A stretch of 59,634 bases of DNA from Xanthobacteraceae bacterium (GTDB lineage Bacteria; Pseudomonadota; Alphaproteobacteria; Rhizobiales; Xanthobacteraceae): contig JAIESI010000076.1 of assembly GCA_019746135.1 (NCBI GenBank), forward strand, positions 1 through 59,634, given 5' to 3'. Of the stretch, positions 42,650 through 49,820 are shown piece by piece. Position 1 is the first letter of the stretch. Every line of letters begins with the position of its first letter. A program made the position numbers and the translations under genes. Under the pieces are notes generated by a model. That model was not told the DNA's origin, did not search any database, and worked only from the letters and a program-made list of their open reading frames with translations.

Positions 42650-43918
42650 CTACGCCAGCGCGCCGGGCTTCTTCAGGTCCCGCGCGGCAAAGCCCGCGAT
42701 TTCCCTGTAGCGCTCCTGCCACTGCACGAGCTCTTCGCGGGAAATGACGTCCTCGATGTTCTTGAACGGCTTGCCCTTGGTCCGCTCCTCGACAACGCGG
42801 ATGATCGCGTCGGGCGATATGCCGCGGTTGGCCAGCACCACATTGGCGGTCGCCTTCAAGCGTTTGGCTTCGTACTCCTTGAGCGCAGCCAGCGGGTCGG
42901 CCTGCGCCGCAAGCAGCCCGGCCAGCGTCGTCGCGTCAATGATGGCCTGCGCCGCGCCGTTCGAGCCGCGCGGCATCATCGGATGGGCGGCGTCGCCCAG
43001 CAGCGTGATGCGGCCTTGCGTCCAGTACGGCAGCGGCTCCTGGTCCATCATCGGATATTCGTAGACGGCGTCATTCGCCCGGAGCAGCGCCGGAATGTCG
43101 AGCCAGTCGAACGCGCAGTGCCGGAAATGATCGATGAACTCTTCGACGCGGCTCTTCCGGTTCCAGTCGCGCAACAGCTGATCGTTCGGGCGCACCACCT
43201 CGATGACCCAGTTGACGAGCTGGCGGCCCTCCGCGTCGATGTTGTCGCGGATCGGATAGATGACCAGCTTGCCGGTCTCGTGCGTTCCGAGATACGCCAT
43301 GCTGGCGCCGGTGAGGAACGGCTTCCACCGCGTGACGCCGCGGTACTGCGTCGTCCCTTCGTAGCGCGGCACCGCCTCATTCGGATGCATGCTGGCGCGG
43401 AGGACCGAATGGACGCCGTCGCAGGAGATCGCCACCGTGCCTCTGATATCCGGCAGCCGCGCGCCAGCCGGATCGGCCAGGTGGACGATCGCGCCATTGG
43501 CGTCCTGCTCGATGCCGACGCACTTGTGGCCGTGCGCAATCGCATCCGATCCGAGCCGCTCGCGCACGGCGTCGAGCAGGACACCGTGCAGATCGCCGCG
43601 ATGGATCGAGATCTGCGGCCAGTCGTAGCCGGCGAACCGGCCGCGCGGCTCGCGGTAAACGAGCTGTCCCAGCCTGGTATAGAAGCAATATTCCCTGGTC
43701 GGGACGCCCTTGCCGGCAAGCTGCGGCTCCAGCCCAAGGCTTGCGAGATCGCGGACCGCATGCGGCAGGAGATTGATGCCGACGCCGAGCGGCTTGAGCT
43801 CCGGTGCCGCCTCGACCAGACGGCACGGCACGCCAACCTTGTGCAGGGCCAGCGCCAGCGCGCAGCCGCCAATCCCCGCGCCGACAATGATGACTTGAAC
43901 TGGTTGGCCTTTCGACAT
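42650..43918 (-). CDS. FAD-dependent aromatic monooxygenase (UbiH/PhzS-like)
   Basis: The 422-residue class A flavoprotein hydroxylase has the dinucleotide motif VGAGIGG (12-18), ISIHRGDLHGVLL, the DG motif in ISCDGVHSVLR and the GD motif LLGDAAHPMMPRGSNGAAQAIIDA. The last is closest to PhzS-type enzymes, which hydroxylate aromatic acids, often with loss of carboxylate. GAGGA precedes the ATG. It is the third gene after the gentisate-dioxygenase-like gene and a Bug gene, so it may produce a dihydroxy-aromatic for ring cleavage. Confidence 0.9.
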   Translation of the reverse strand: MSKGQPVQVIIVGAGIGGCALALALHKVGVPCRLVEAAPELKPLGVGINLLPHAVRDLASLGLEPQLAGKGVPTREYCFYTRLGQLVYREPRGRFAGYDWPQISIHRGDLHGVLLDAVRERLGSDAIAHGHKCVGIEQDANGAIVHLADPAGARLPDIRGTVAISCDGVHSVLRASMHPNEAVPRYEGTTQYRGVTRWKPFLTGASMAYLGTHETGKLVIYPIRDNIDAEGRQLVNWVIEVVRPNDQLLRDWNRKSRVEEFIDHFRHCAFDWLDIPALLRANDAVYEYPMMDQEPLPYWTQGRITLLGDAAHPMMPRGSNGAAQAIIDATTLAGLLAAQADPLAALKEYEAKRLKATANVVLANRGISPDAIIRVVEERTKGKPFKNIEDVISREELVQWQERYREIAGFAARDLKKPGALA

Positions 43919-43931
43919 GAACGTCCTCGCT

Positions 43932-44999
43932 TCAGGGGCTGCCTGCGTCGGCTTGCACGCCGGTCGCCCTGATCAACCGGCCGAGGCGGGCATTTTCGGA
44001 CGCAATGAAGGTTGAAAACTCCTCCGGCGACCGGCTCGCCGATGCGCTGCCGCCGAAGTCGGCGATCTTTTGCGCGATGTCCGGCGCGCCGATGGCCTTT
44101 GCGATCTCGGCATGGAGCCGGACGACCACGGGCTTTGGCGTCCCGGCGGTCGTGACGAGCCCGAACCAGGAGTTGATGACATTGTCCGGGATGCCGGCCT
44201 CGGCCATGGTCGGGACATCCGGCAGTTGCGCGAAGCGGCGCGCGTCGGTGACACCCAGCGCGCGGAGCTTGCCGCCGCGGATCAACTCGACGGCGTTGCC
44301 CGGACCATCGAACATGTAATGGACGCGGCCTGCGACCAGATCGGGAAGCGCGTTGGTGGACCCCTTGTAGGGCACGTGCGCGACGTCAAGCCTGTTGCCG
44401 AACTTGAACATCTCGCCGGCGAGATGCGAGCCGCTGCCGATGCCGACCGACGCGAAGCTGAGCCTGCCCGGCTGCTGGCGCGCCAGCGCGACCAGATCGG
44501 TTGCGTTCCTCGCATGGCTCTCCACCGGGACGATCAGGAGATGCGTCGATTTGAACACCAGGGTGACCGGCTCGAAGTCCTTGAGCGGGTCGTAGGTGAG
44601 CCTGGTGTAGAGCGATGGATTGATGGCGAGAATGCCGTGGCTCGCCCAGAGCAGCGTGTGCCCATCGGGCCGCGCCGACTTGACCTGTGCCGCCGCCACC
44701 TGGCCGTTGGCTCCGATGCGGTTCTCGACCACCACCGGCTGGCCGATGCCGTCGGACAGTTTGCTTGCAACGAGGCGCGCGCCCTGGTCGCTCGATCCGC
44801 CGGGCGAGAACGGCACGATGATCGTCACCGGCCGGTTGAATGGCCGGGCCAGCGCCTGAACTGATTCTTGGACGGTTTCTCGGGCGGATTCTTGCGCGGA
44901 TTCTTGGGCTGATTCTTCCGCGGATTCTTGGGCTGACAACGATGCCGCGCCGGCGCACAGCGTCGCGATCAATGCGAGGGATTTGACCACAGCATGCAC
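43932..44999 (-). CDS. Bug/TctC-type substrate-binding protein with N-terminal ESAQ repeats
   Basis: The 355-residue protein starts at GTG 44999, preceded by AGGGAGGA. A signal peptide ending in LSAQ is followed by six imperfect copies of a four-residue repeat (ESAE, ESAQ, ESAQ, ESAR, ETVQ, ESVQ) and then the normal Bug domain: FNRPVTIIVPFSPGGSSDQ, VENRIGANGQVAA, HVPYKGS and LPDVPTMAEAG. The repeat makes it about 30 residues longer than its neighbours. It lies between the dioxygenase and monooxygenase genes. Confidence 0.93.
   Translation of the reverse strand: MHAVVKSLALIATLCAGAASLSAQESAEESAQESAQESARETVQESVQALARPFNRPVTIIVPFSPGGSSDQGARLVASKLSDGIGQPVVVENRIGANGQVAAAQVKSARPDGHTLLWASHGILAINPSLYTRLTYDPLKDFEPVTLVFKSTHLLIVPVESHARNATDLVALARQQPGRLSFASVGIGSGSHLAGEMFKFGNRLDVAHVPYKGSTNALPDLVAGRVHYMFDGPGNAVELIRGGKLRALGVTDARRFAQLPDVPTMAEAGIPDNVINSWFGLVTTAGTPKPVVVRLHAEIAKAIGAPDIAQKIADFGGSASASRSPEEFSTFIASENARLGRLIRATGVQADAGSP
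44859..44938. repeat. 12-bp coding minisatellite in a Bug gene
   Basis: GATTCTT recurs at 44863, 44887, 44899, 44911 and 44923, with a degenerate copy at about 44875, giving a strict 12-base period. It encodes the ESxx repeats after the signal peptide. Confidence 0.85.
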
Positions 45000-45052
45000 G
45001 GCGTCCTCCCTGGCTCGCGTTGGGCCTGTTGCGGCGGTGCGCCGCCGGCGCG

Positions 45053-46096
45053 CTACCGGTTTGCGGTCTCTTCGCGCAAATGGCCGATCCGCCGCATCAG
45101 CTCGCGATCGGTCATCAGAAACAGCGTCGCCGGTCCCTTGGTGGCCTTGTGCTCGGTCCAGAGCCAGCGCGGCAGCGTGAACACGTCGTGCGGTTTCCAT
45201 TGGAAGGTGGTGTCGCCGATGCGGGTCTCGCCCTCGCCTTCGATCACCACCACCATCGCCGTGGCGGTCGAGCGCGCGGGCGTCGTCGACCGGCCGACGC
45301 CGGCGCGCAGCGCGTAACAGTCGAGCGTCGGCATGACCGGCCCGCCGTCGACCGGATTGGTGTAACGGACGCGCTTCGAGCCGTCGGCGGCCGCAGGCAT
45401 CGCGTCGAGTGCCTGGCCGACGCGCTTCCAGGCGTAGCGATAGAGCGGCGAATAGGGCAGGCCGTAGCTGTCGCTGTCCGGCAGCACGCCGCCTTCGCGC
45501 AGGCCTTCGTCGGCGATATCGGCGATGTCGCGCTTGGGGATCGGGCCCGGCCCCATCTCGAAGAACACGGTGCCGAGCTGCCGCGCCAGCGGATAGTCCA
45601 GGCCGTCGAACCAGACGACGCGGCCTTTGCCGTTGTGACGGTGCTCGTGCCAGCTCCAGGCCGGCGTCAGGATCAGGTCGCCCGGCTCCATCAGGCACGG
45701 CTTGCCGTCGGTGATGGTCTCGGCGCCCTCGCCCACCATCACGAGCCGCAGCGCCGCAAGCGTGTGGCGGTGCGCATGGGCGGATTCGCCGGGCTCGAGA
45801 ATTTGCAGCGCGCCCGACAGCGTCGGCGTCGTGAACACGGTGCCCGGGAATGCCGGATGGCAGAACAGCAAGGCGCGGCGCTCCGCCTCGTCCATGCTGA
45901 CCTCTTTGGCCGCGCGGTCGACGAGCTTCTCCATCGTCGCCCACGGCCAGATCATCGGCGCGTAGAACTGCGGCTCGCGCGTGTTGAGCGTCTTGTAGCG
46001 ATCCCACAGCGGAAGGACCTGCTGCTTCTGCATCGCATCGAGGAGGCCCGAGCCGACCGGGGCCACGGAACCCGCATGTTGTGCAGCGCTGCTCAT
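45053..46096 (-). CDS. Gentisate 1,2-dioxygenase-like bicupin
   Basis: The 347-residue bicupin protein has Fe ligands visible in ESAHAHRHTLAALR (H107, H109) and TPAWSWHEHRH (H150). A second cupin is around TPARSTATAMVVVIEGEG and HDVFTLPRWLWTEH. Gentisate dioxygenases (about 350 residues) open the ring of 2,5-dihydroxybenzoate to maleylpyruvate; 1-hydroxy-2-naphthoate and salicylate dioxygenases are close kin. It heads an operon with a Bug protein and a flavin monooxygenase. The start at ATG 46096 follows AAGGGAG. A palindromic operator lies 62-90 bases upstream. Confidence 0.88.
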   Translation of the reverse strand: MSSAAQHAGSVAPVGSGLLDAMQKQQVLPLWDRYKTLNTREPQFYAPMIWPWATMEKLVDRAAKEVSMDEAERRALLFCHPAFPGTVFTTPTLSGALQILEPGESAHAHRHTLAALRLVMVGEGAETITDGKPCLMEPGDLILTPAWSWHEHRHNGKGRVVWFDGLDYPLARQLGTVFFEMGPGPIPKRDIADIADEGLREGGVLPDSDSYGLPYSPLYRYAWKRVGQALDAMPAAADGSKRVRYTNPVDGGPVMPTLDCYALRAGVGRSTTPARSTATAMVVVIEGEGETRIGDTTFQWKPHDVFTLPRWLWTEHKATKGPATLFLMTDRELMRRIGHLREETANR

Positions 46097-46157
46097 CGTC
46101 CCATGCTCCCTTTGTGGCAAAACCGTTCGCCCGGCTGTTGCGGCGACAACGTTACTC

Positions 46158-46186
46158 GTATACCAATTATCGGTATACCAATTATC
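46158..46186. promoter_or_regulatory. Probable MarR operator in a divergent promoter
   Basis: GTATACC-N7-GGTATAC (46158-46178) is a perfect 7+7 palindrome. The 14-base block GTATACCAATTATC is repeated exactly at 46158 and 46173. It lies between the divergent dioxygenase and Gfo/Idh genes. The same motif recurs at 49633-49660 and, as one half, at 47828-47837. Confidence 0.7.
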
Positions 46187-46210
46187 TGTCAACATGGGAT
46201 GCCGGGAGCC

Positions 46211-47248
46211 ATGCCGATCCGGGTTGCAGCCATCGAGGTGAGCCACTGGCATTCGGTCTACGACCCGGCCTATCTGCGGCAGCTCGCGCGGATGCCGGAC
46301 GTCGTTCTCGTCGGATTGCAGGACCCCAGCCTTGCGGTCGCACAGAAACGCGCCGCGGAGGTCGGCAACCCGCCGGCGTTTGCCGACTACAAGCAGATGC
46401 TCCGCGAAGCCAGGCCCGACTTCGTCCTGGCGCTCGGCCGGCCAACGGTGATGGCCGAGATCGGCCACCACCTGCTCGACGCAGAAATCCCGTTCCTGAT
46501 GGAAAAGCCGATGGGGATCAACGCCGATCAGGTGCGCGGGCTGGCAGCGAAGGCGGATGCCAGGCAAGGCTTTGCGGCCCTGCCGACGCCGCAGCGTCAT
46601 ACGCCGTTCTATGCGGAAGCGCGCGCCATGCTCGACCGTGGCGCATTCGGGCCGCTGTCGCACATCTATCTGCGCACCATCGGCTTCTCGTCGGCGCGCT
46701 ACCCGGCATGGGATTGCCCGTGGATGCTCGACCCGGCCGCTGCCTGCGGCGGCGCCTTGCGCAATCTCGGCACGCACGGCTTCGACACCTTCCGGCAACT
46801 GACCGGCGAGGACGCCGAGGTGATCGCCGCGCAGATCAGCAACCGGGCGCTCGGCCAGCCGGTGGAGGACTATGCGGTGGTGCTGGTGCGCTCCGAGAGC
46901 GGCGTGCTGGGCACGATCGAGGTCGGCAACACCTTCCCGCGCCGATCGCGCGAGAGCCACAGCAGCGGTTCGAGCAGCGACAAGCTGCTCGATGGCGGCG
47001 ACGGCGAAATGAAGATCTCCGGCCGCGACGCCATGCTGGTGTCCAAGGCGGGGCAATTGCGCATCGTCACGGCCGACGGCGAGCAAACCAAACCGGGCAT
47101 TCCGGCCGAAATGCCGTCCTACCGCATCCTGGAGGAAACGCTGGCATGCTGGCGCCGCGGCGAGCCGCCGCCGGCGAGCGTGCATGACGGCTACCGCGCC
47201 GCGAAGATGATCGACGACGCCTACCGGATTGCGGCCAGGGCCGGATGA
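46211..47248 (+). CDS. Gfo/Idh/MocA-family oxidoreductase
   Basis: The 345-residue protein starts PIRVAAIEVSHWHSVYDPAYL and has a Rossmann part with VLVGLQDPSLAVAQKRAAEVG and PFLMEKPMG, the EKP motif of this NAD(P)-dependent family. A C-terminal alpha/beta domain follows (GGALRNLGTHGFDTFRQLTG, with H in the active-site region). An ATG at 46199 would add four residues. It is divergent from the gentisate dioxygenase gene and shares the operator region, so it probably belongs to the same regulon. The substrate is unknown. Confidence 0.88.
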   Translation: MPIRVAAIEVSHWHSVYDPAYLRQLARMPDVVLVGLQDPSLAVAQKRAAEVGNPPAFADYKQMLREARPDFVLALGRPTVMAEIGHHLLDAEIPFLMEKPMGINADQVRGLAAKADARQGFAALPTPQRHTPFYAEARAMLDRGAFGPLSHIYLRTIGFSSARYPAWDCPWMLDPAAACGGALRNLGTHGFDTFRQLTGEDAEVIAAQISNRALGQPVEDYAVVLVRSESGVLGTIEVGNTFPRRSRESHSSGSSSDKLLDGGDGEMKISGRDAMLVSKAGQLRIVTADGEQTKPGIPAEMPSYRILEETLACWRRGEPPPASVHDGYRAAKMIDDAYRIAARAG

Positions 47249-47773
47249 TCAGCCGTCAACGGCCCCTGCCCGGCGTCCGACAGTCCTTTTCCTGGAGCTG
47301 GACGGCGTTGTCGGCGGATCACTCTTGAGCGGGGCGCGGCTGTAGACGTTGTTGACGTCAACCACGCGCGAGGCCAGTTCCAGGAATTTCCGCCGGTCCG
47401 CCGAACCGAGCGGGGCGAGGATCCGCTGCTCACAGCGGTCGATCATCGGGATGATCTTGCGGACGACTTCGCGGCCCTTGGGCGTCACGTTGAGCACATG
47501 CCGCCGGCGGTCGGACGACGACTGCTTGCGCGTGATCAGTCCTTTTTCAACCAGGCGGTCGAGCACCTTGACCAGCGTGGTGGTATCGAACGCGATCCGG
47601 TTGCTGAGCGTGACCTGATCGATGTCGGGCACCTCTTCGATCATGTTCAGCGCGGCGTACTGCACCGTGGTGAGACCGAGCTCGGCGGTCTCCTCAAGAA
47701 ATATCGCAACTGAAATCTGATTCATCCGCCGAATGAGATGTCCGGCGCGGGAATAAAAAAGATCGAGCGTCAT
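47249..47773 (-). CDS. MarR-family transcriptional regulator
   Basis: The 174-residue winged-helix regulator shows LTTVQYAALNMIEEVPDIDQVTLSNRIAFDTTTLVKVLDRLVEKGLI and the wing RKQSSSDRRRHVLNVTPKG. MarR repressors commonly sense aromatic acids. I chose ATG 47773, with GGAAGG 8 bases before; a GTG at 47782 overlaps that ribosome site. GTATACCAAT, a half operator, lies at 47828-47837 upstream. The C-terminal 30 residues are basic and Pro/Ser-rich. Confidence 0.93.
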   Translation of the reverse strand: MTLDLFYSRAGHLIRRMNQISVAIFLEETAELGLTTVQYAALNMIEEVPDIDQVTLSNRIAFDTTTLVKVLDRLVEKGLITRKQSSSDRRRHVLNVTPKGREVVRKIIPMIDRCEQRILAPLGSADRRKFLELASRVVDVNNVYSRAPLKSDPPTTPSSSRKRTVGRRAGAVDG

Positions 47774-47827
47774 GGCAGTCACCTTCCGGGCGGCACGGCA
47801 CGCCCGCTGCGTGACCTAGCACAGTGA

Positions 47828-47841
47828 GTATACCAATCAAG
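47828..47841. promoter_or_regulatory. Half operator upstream of marR
   Basis: GTATACCAATCAAG matches the first ten bases of the 14-base block at 46158. It overlaps the stop codon of the upstream gene (47837-47839). The second half is not recognisable here. Confidence 0.45.
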
Positions 47842-48568
47842 CCGACCCGAACACCGGCACCTGGGCGACCGGGACGGATGCCAAATCCTCCGCGCCGGCA
47901 ATATGCACCAGTTCATAAACCGAAACGGCGATATCGCCCCGCACGTCATCGTGCGCCACCAGCTCCACCGCCAGATGGGACGCGGGAATTTCCCGGATCG
48001 CTGCCCGGTCGAAACCCTCCAGCACGATCACCCAGTCGGCGGCCTCGTCGCGCTTGCCGCGCAATGCCTGCTCCCTGGTGTTCGGACCGCGGGCTGCGGC
48101 ATCCGCCTCCAGCAGATGAACGCCGACGACGCCGGGCAGCCCGGCCACCTGCGGCAGCAGGCCGGCCAGGAGCCAATGGCGGAGACGGCTGGCACCAACC
48201 GGCTCCGGCGAGATTCGAATGGCCGCCACATGGCTGCCGATCCCGGTCCCGAAGCTCCCGGACACCCTGCATGGCGTACGATTGAGGCGCTGGACCGAGC
48301 GCATCATCCGCGTGGTCCACGCCGAGGGACTGTTCAGCCGCTGCATGTAGGCCGGTGACAGCACGACGTCGAGATCGCGAACCTCGTAGAGAACGAAGAT
48401 GCGCGGCGCGCCTTGATCCGGCGAGATGCCGCGCCGGACCCGGAGATAACCGGGAACACCGAGCCGCTCCGGAATGTGCTCGTAGGAATGCCAGCGCTCG
48501 TGCTCATCGGCCGCAGCCGGGTCGATGTCGCACCACACCAGCACGGCGCCTTTTCCCAACAGGCTCAT
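47837..48568 (-). CDS. Hypothetical two-domain EthD-like protein
   Basis: The 243-residue protein begins with a dimeric alpha-beta barrel-like segment: VWCDIDPAAADEHERWHSYEHIPERLGVPGYLRVRR, resembling EthD/DUF4286-type proteins. A second similar unit (LLAGLLPQVAGLPGVVGVHLLEAD) follows. Such domains often occur with aromatic or ring-opening enzymes. It lies 35 bases after a Bug gene and 63 bases before marR on the same strand. Confidence 0.7.
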   Translation of the reverse strand: MSLLGKGAVLVWCDIDPAAADEHERWHSYEHIPERLGVPGYLRVRRGISPDQGAPRIFVLYEVRDLDVVLSPAYMQRLNSPSAWTTRMMRSVQRLNRTPCRVSGSFGTGIGSHVAAIRISPEPVGASRLRHWLLAGLLPQVAGLPGVVGVHLLEADAAARGPNTREQALRGKRDEAADWVIVLEGFDRAAIREIPASHLAVELVAHDDVRGDIAVSVYELVHIAGAEDLASVPVAQVPVFGSA

Positions 48569-48603
48569 CGGCGCTCTCCCGATCGCGCAGGCCGTCTTGT
48601 CTC

Positions 48604-49572
48604 TCAGTCGATCTTCACGCCGGACACCTTGACGATGTTGCCGAGCCGCTCGGTGTCCGACGCCATCAAGACGGCAAAATCCGCAGGCGAGCCGGGCAGC
48701 AGCCGTGCGCCGGTTTGCGAAAGCTTCTCCATGACATCGGCGCTTTTCAACGCCTTGGTGAACTCGGCATTGAGCCGGTCGATCACCGGCTTGGGCGTGC
48801 CGGCCGGAGCGGCGAGGCCAAACCACGCCGACAGCTCGATGCCCGGATAGCCGGCCTCCGCCATGGTCGGCAGGTCTGGCAGCATGTCCGGTCGTTTGCC
48901 GGCGGCAGCCGCGAGTGCGCGGACCCTGCCCTCCTTCACCAGCGGACCCGTACCCGGAATGCCGTCGAACATGAAATCGACGCGGCCGGCCACCAGATCG
49001 GGCAGCGCATGCACCGATCCGCGATAGGGCACATGCGTCGCCCTGATACCCGTGCTCGCCATGAACATTTCGGCAAGCAAATGACCACCGGCGCCGATCC
49101 CCTGCGAAGCAAACGCCAGGCCTCCGGGCCTGGCCTTGGCGAGATCGACAAGCTCGCGGACCGATTTCGCCGGGCTTGCGAGCGGAACCGCCAGCACATG
49201 CGGAAACTCGAACAGCGCGATGACTGGCGCGAAATCCCTGATCGGATCGAACGGCAGCTTGCTGTAAAGCGACTGGTTGATGGCATGGCTGCCGACGTTG
49301 GCGAGATAGAGCGTATAGCCGTCGGCCGGCGCGTTTTTCACGGCGACCGCGCCGATGTTGCCGCCCGCCCCGCCGCGGTTGTCGATGACGACCGGCTGCC
49401 CGAGGCTTTCCGAAGCCTTCTGAGCGACGATGCGCGTGCCCTGATCGGAAATGCCGCCGGCCGGGAACGGCACCACGATCGTGATCGGACGGACCGGAAA
49501 ATCCTGAGCCGCAGCCGATCCGGTCCACACGACAAACGCAGCGATGGCCATGAAGGCCTTCGATGGGGTCAT
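48604..49572 (-). CDS. Bug/TctC-type substrate-binding protein
   Basis: The 322-residue protein has the signal peptide AFMAIAAFVVWTGSAAAQ and Bug landmarks FPVRPITIVVPFPAGGISDQ, VIDNRGGAGGNIGA, PADGYTLYLA, HVPYRGS and LPDLPTMAEAG. GGAGGG precedes the ATG. It is the first gene of a run with the EthD-like gene and marR. A tandem GTATAC operator lies 61-88 bases upstream. Confidence 0.94.
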   Translation of the reverse strand: MTPSKAFMAIAAFVVWTGSAAAQDFPVRPITIVVPFPAGGISDQGTRIVAQKASESLGQPVVIDNRGGAGGNIGAVAVKNAPADGYTLYLANVGSHAINQSLYSKLPFDPIRDFAPVIALFEFPHVLAVPLASPAKSVRELVDLAKARPGGLAFASQGIGAGGHLLAEMFMASTGIRATHVPYRGSVHALPDLVAGRVDFMFDGIPGTGPLVKEGRVRALAAAAGKRPDMLPDLPTMAEAGYPGIELSAWFGLAAPAGTPKPVIDRLNAEFTKALKSADVMEKLSQTGARLLPGSPADFAVLMASDTERLGNIVKVSGVKID

Positions 49573-49632
49573 GGTAACCCTCCGTTTCGCAAGGCGACGA
49601 TTTTTCTTTTTAGGATTATCGCCAATTAATGA

Positions 49633-49660
49633 GTATACCGATTATTTGTATACGATATTT
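49633..49660. promoter_or_regulatory. Second copy of the GTATACC operator
   Basis: GTATACCGATTATT at 49633 and GTATACGATATTT at 49648 are 15 bases apart, the same spacing as at 46158/46173. GTATAC-N9-GTATAC forms the palindrome. It is placed in the likely promoter of the Bug gene starting at 49572. Confidence 0.65.
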
Positions 49661-49773
49661 CTGAGGGATATGCAACCTTCCGCGAGGCTTCGCGCGCCGG
49701 CCCGGCATCTCGCGTCCCGGCGCACGGTCATCGAAGACGCCGTGAAAGTGCTTGTGGCGGCGCCCGAAATGGC

Positions 49774-49801
49774 GCGAGGGCCGGATTTCTCCGGCCCTCG
49801 C
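49774..49801 (-). terminator. Probable terminator of the CxxCH propeller gene
   Basis: GCGAGGGCCGG (49774-49784), loop ATTTCT and CCGGCCCTCGC (49791-49801) form an 11-bp stem 20 bases after the stop at 49821. The downstream run on the minus strand is only GCCATTTC, so termination may be partial. Confidence 0.55.
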
Positions 49802-49820
49802 GTTTCTGATCCGACCCTCG

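Noticed and set aside
43932..46007. A long frame apparently fusing the Bug protein to an upstream region
   Set aside because: Upstream of GTG 44999 it is out of frame with the bicupin gene; GTG 44999 has a strong ribosome site and a signal peptide follows.
46158..46186. Iterons or a plasmid origin suggested by the 15-base AT-rich direct repeats
   Set aside because: Only two units, no rep gene, and the motif recurs in promoters near a MarR gene, so an operator explains it better.
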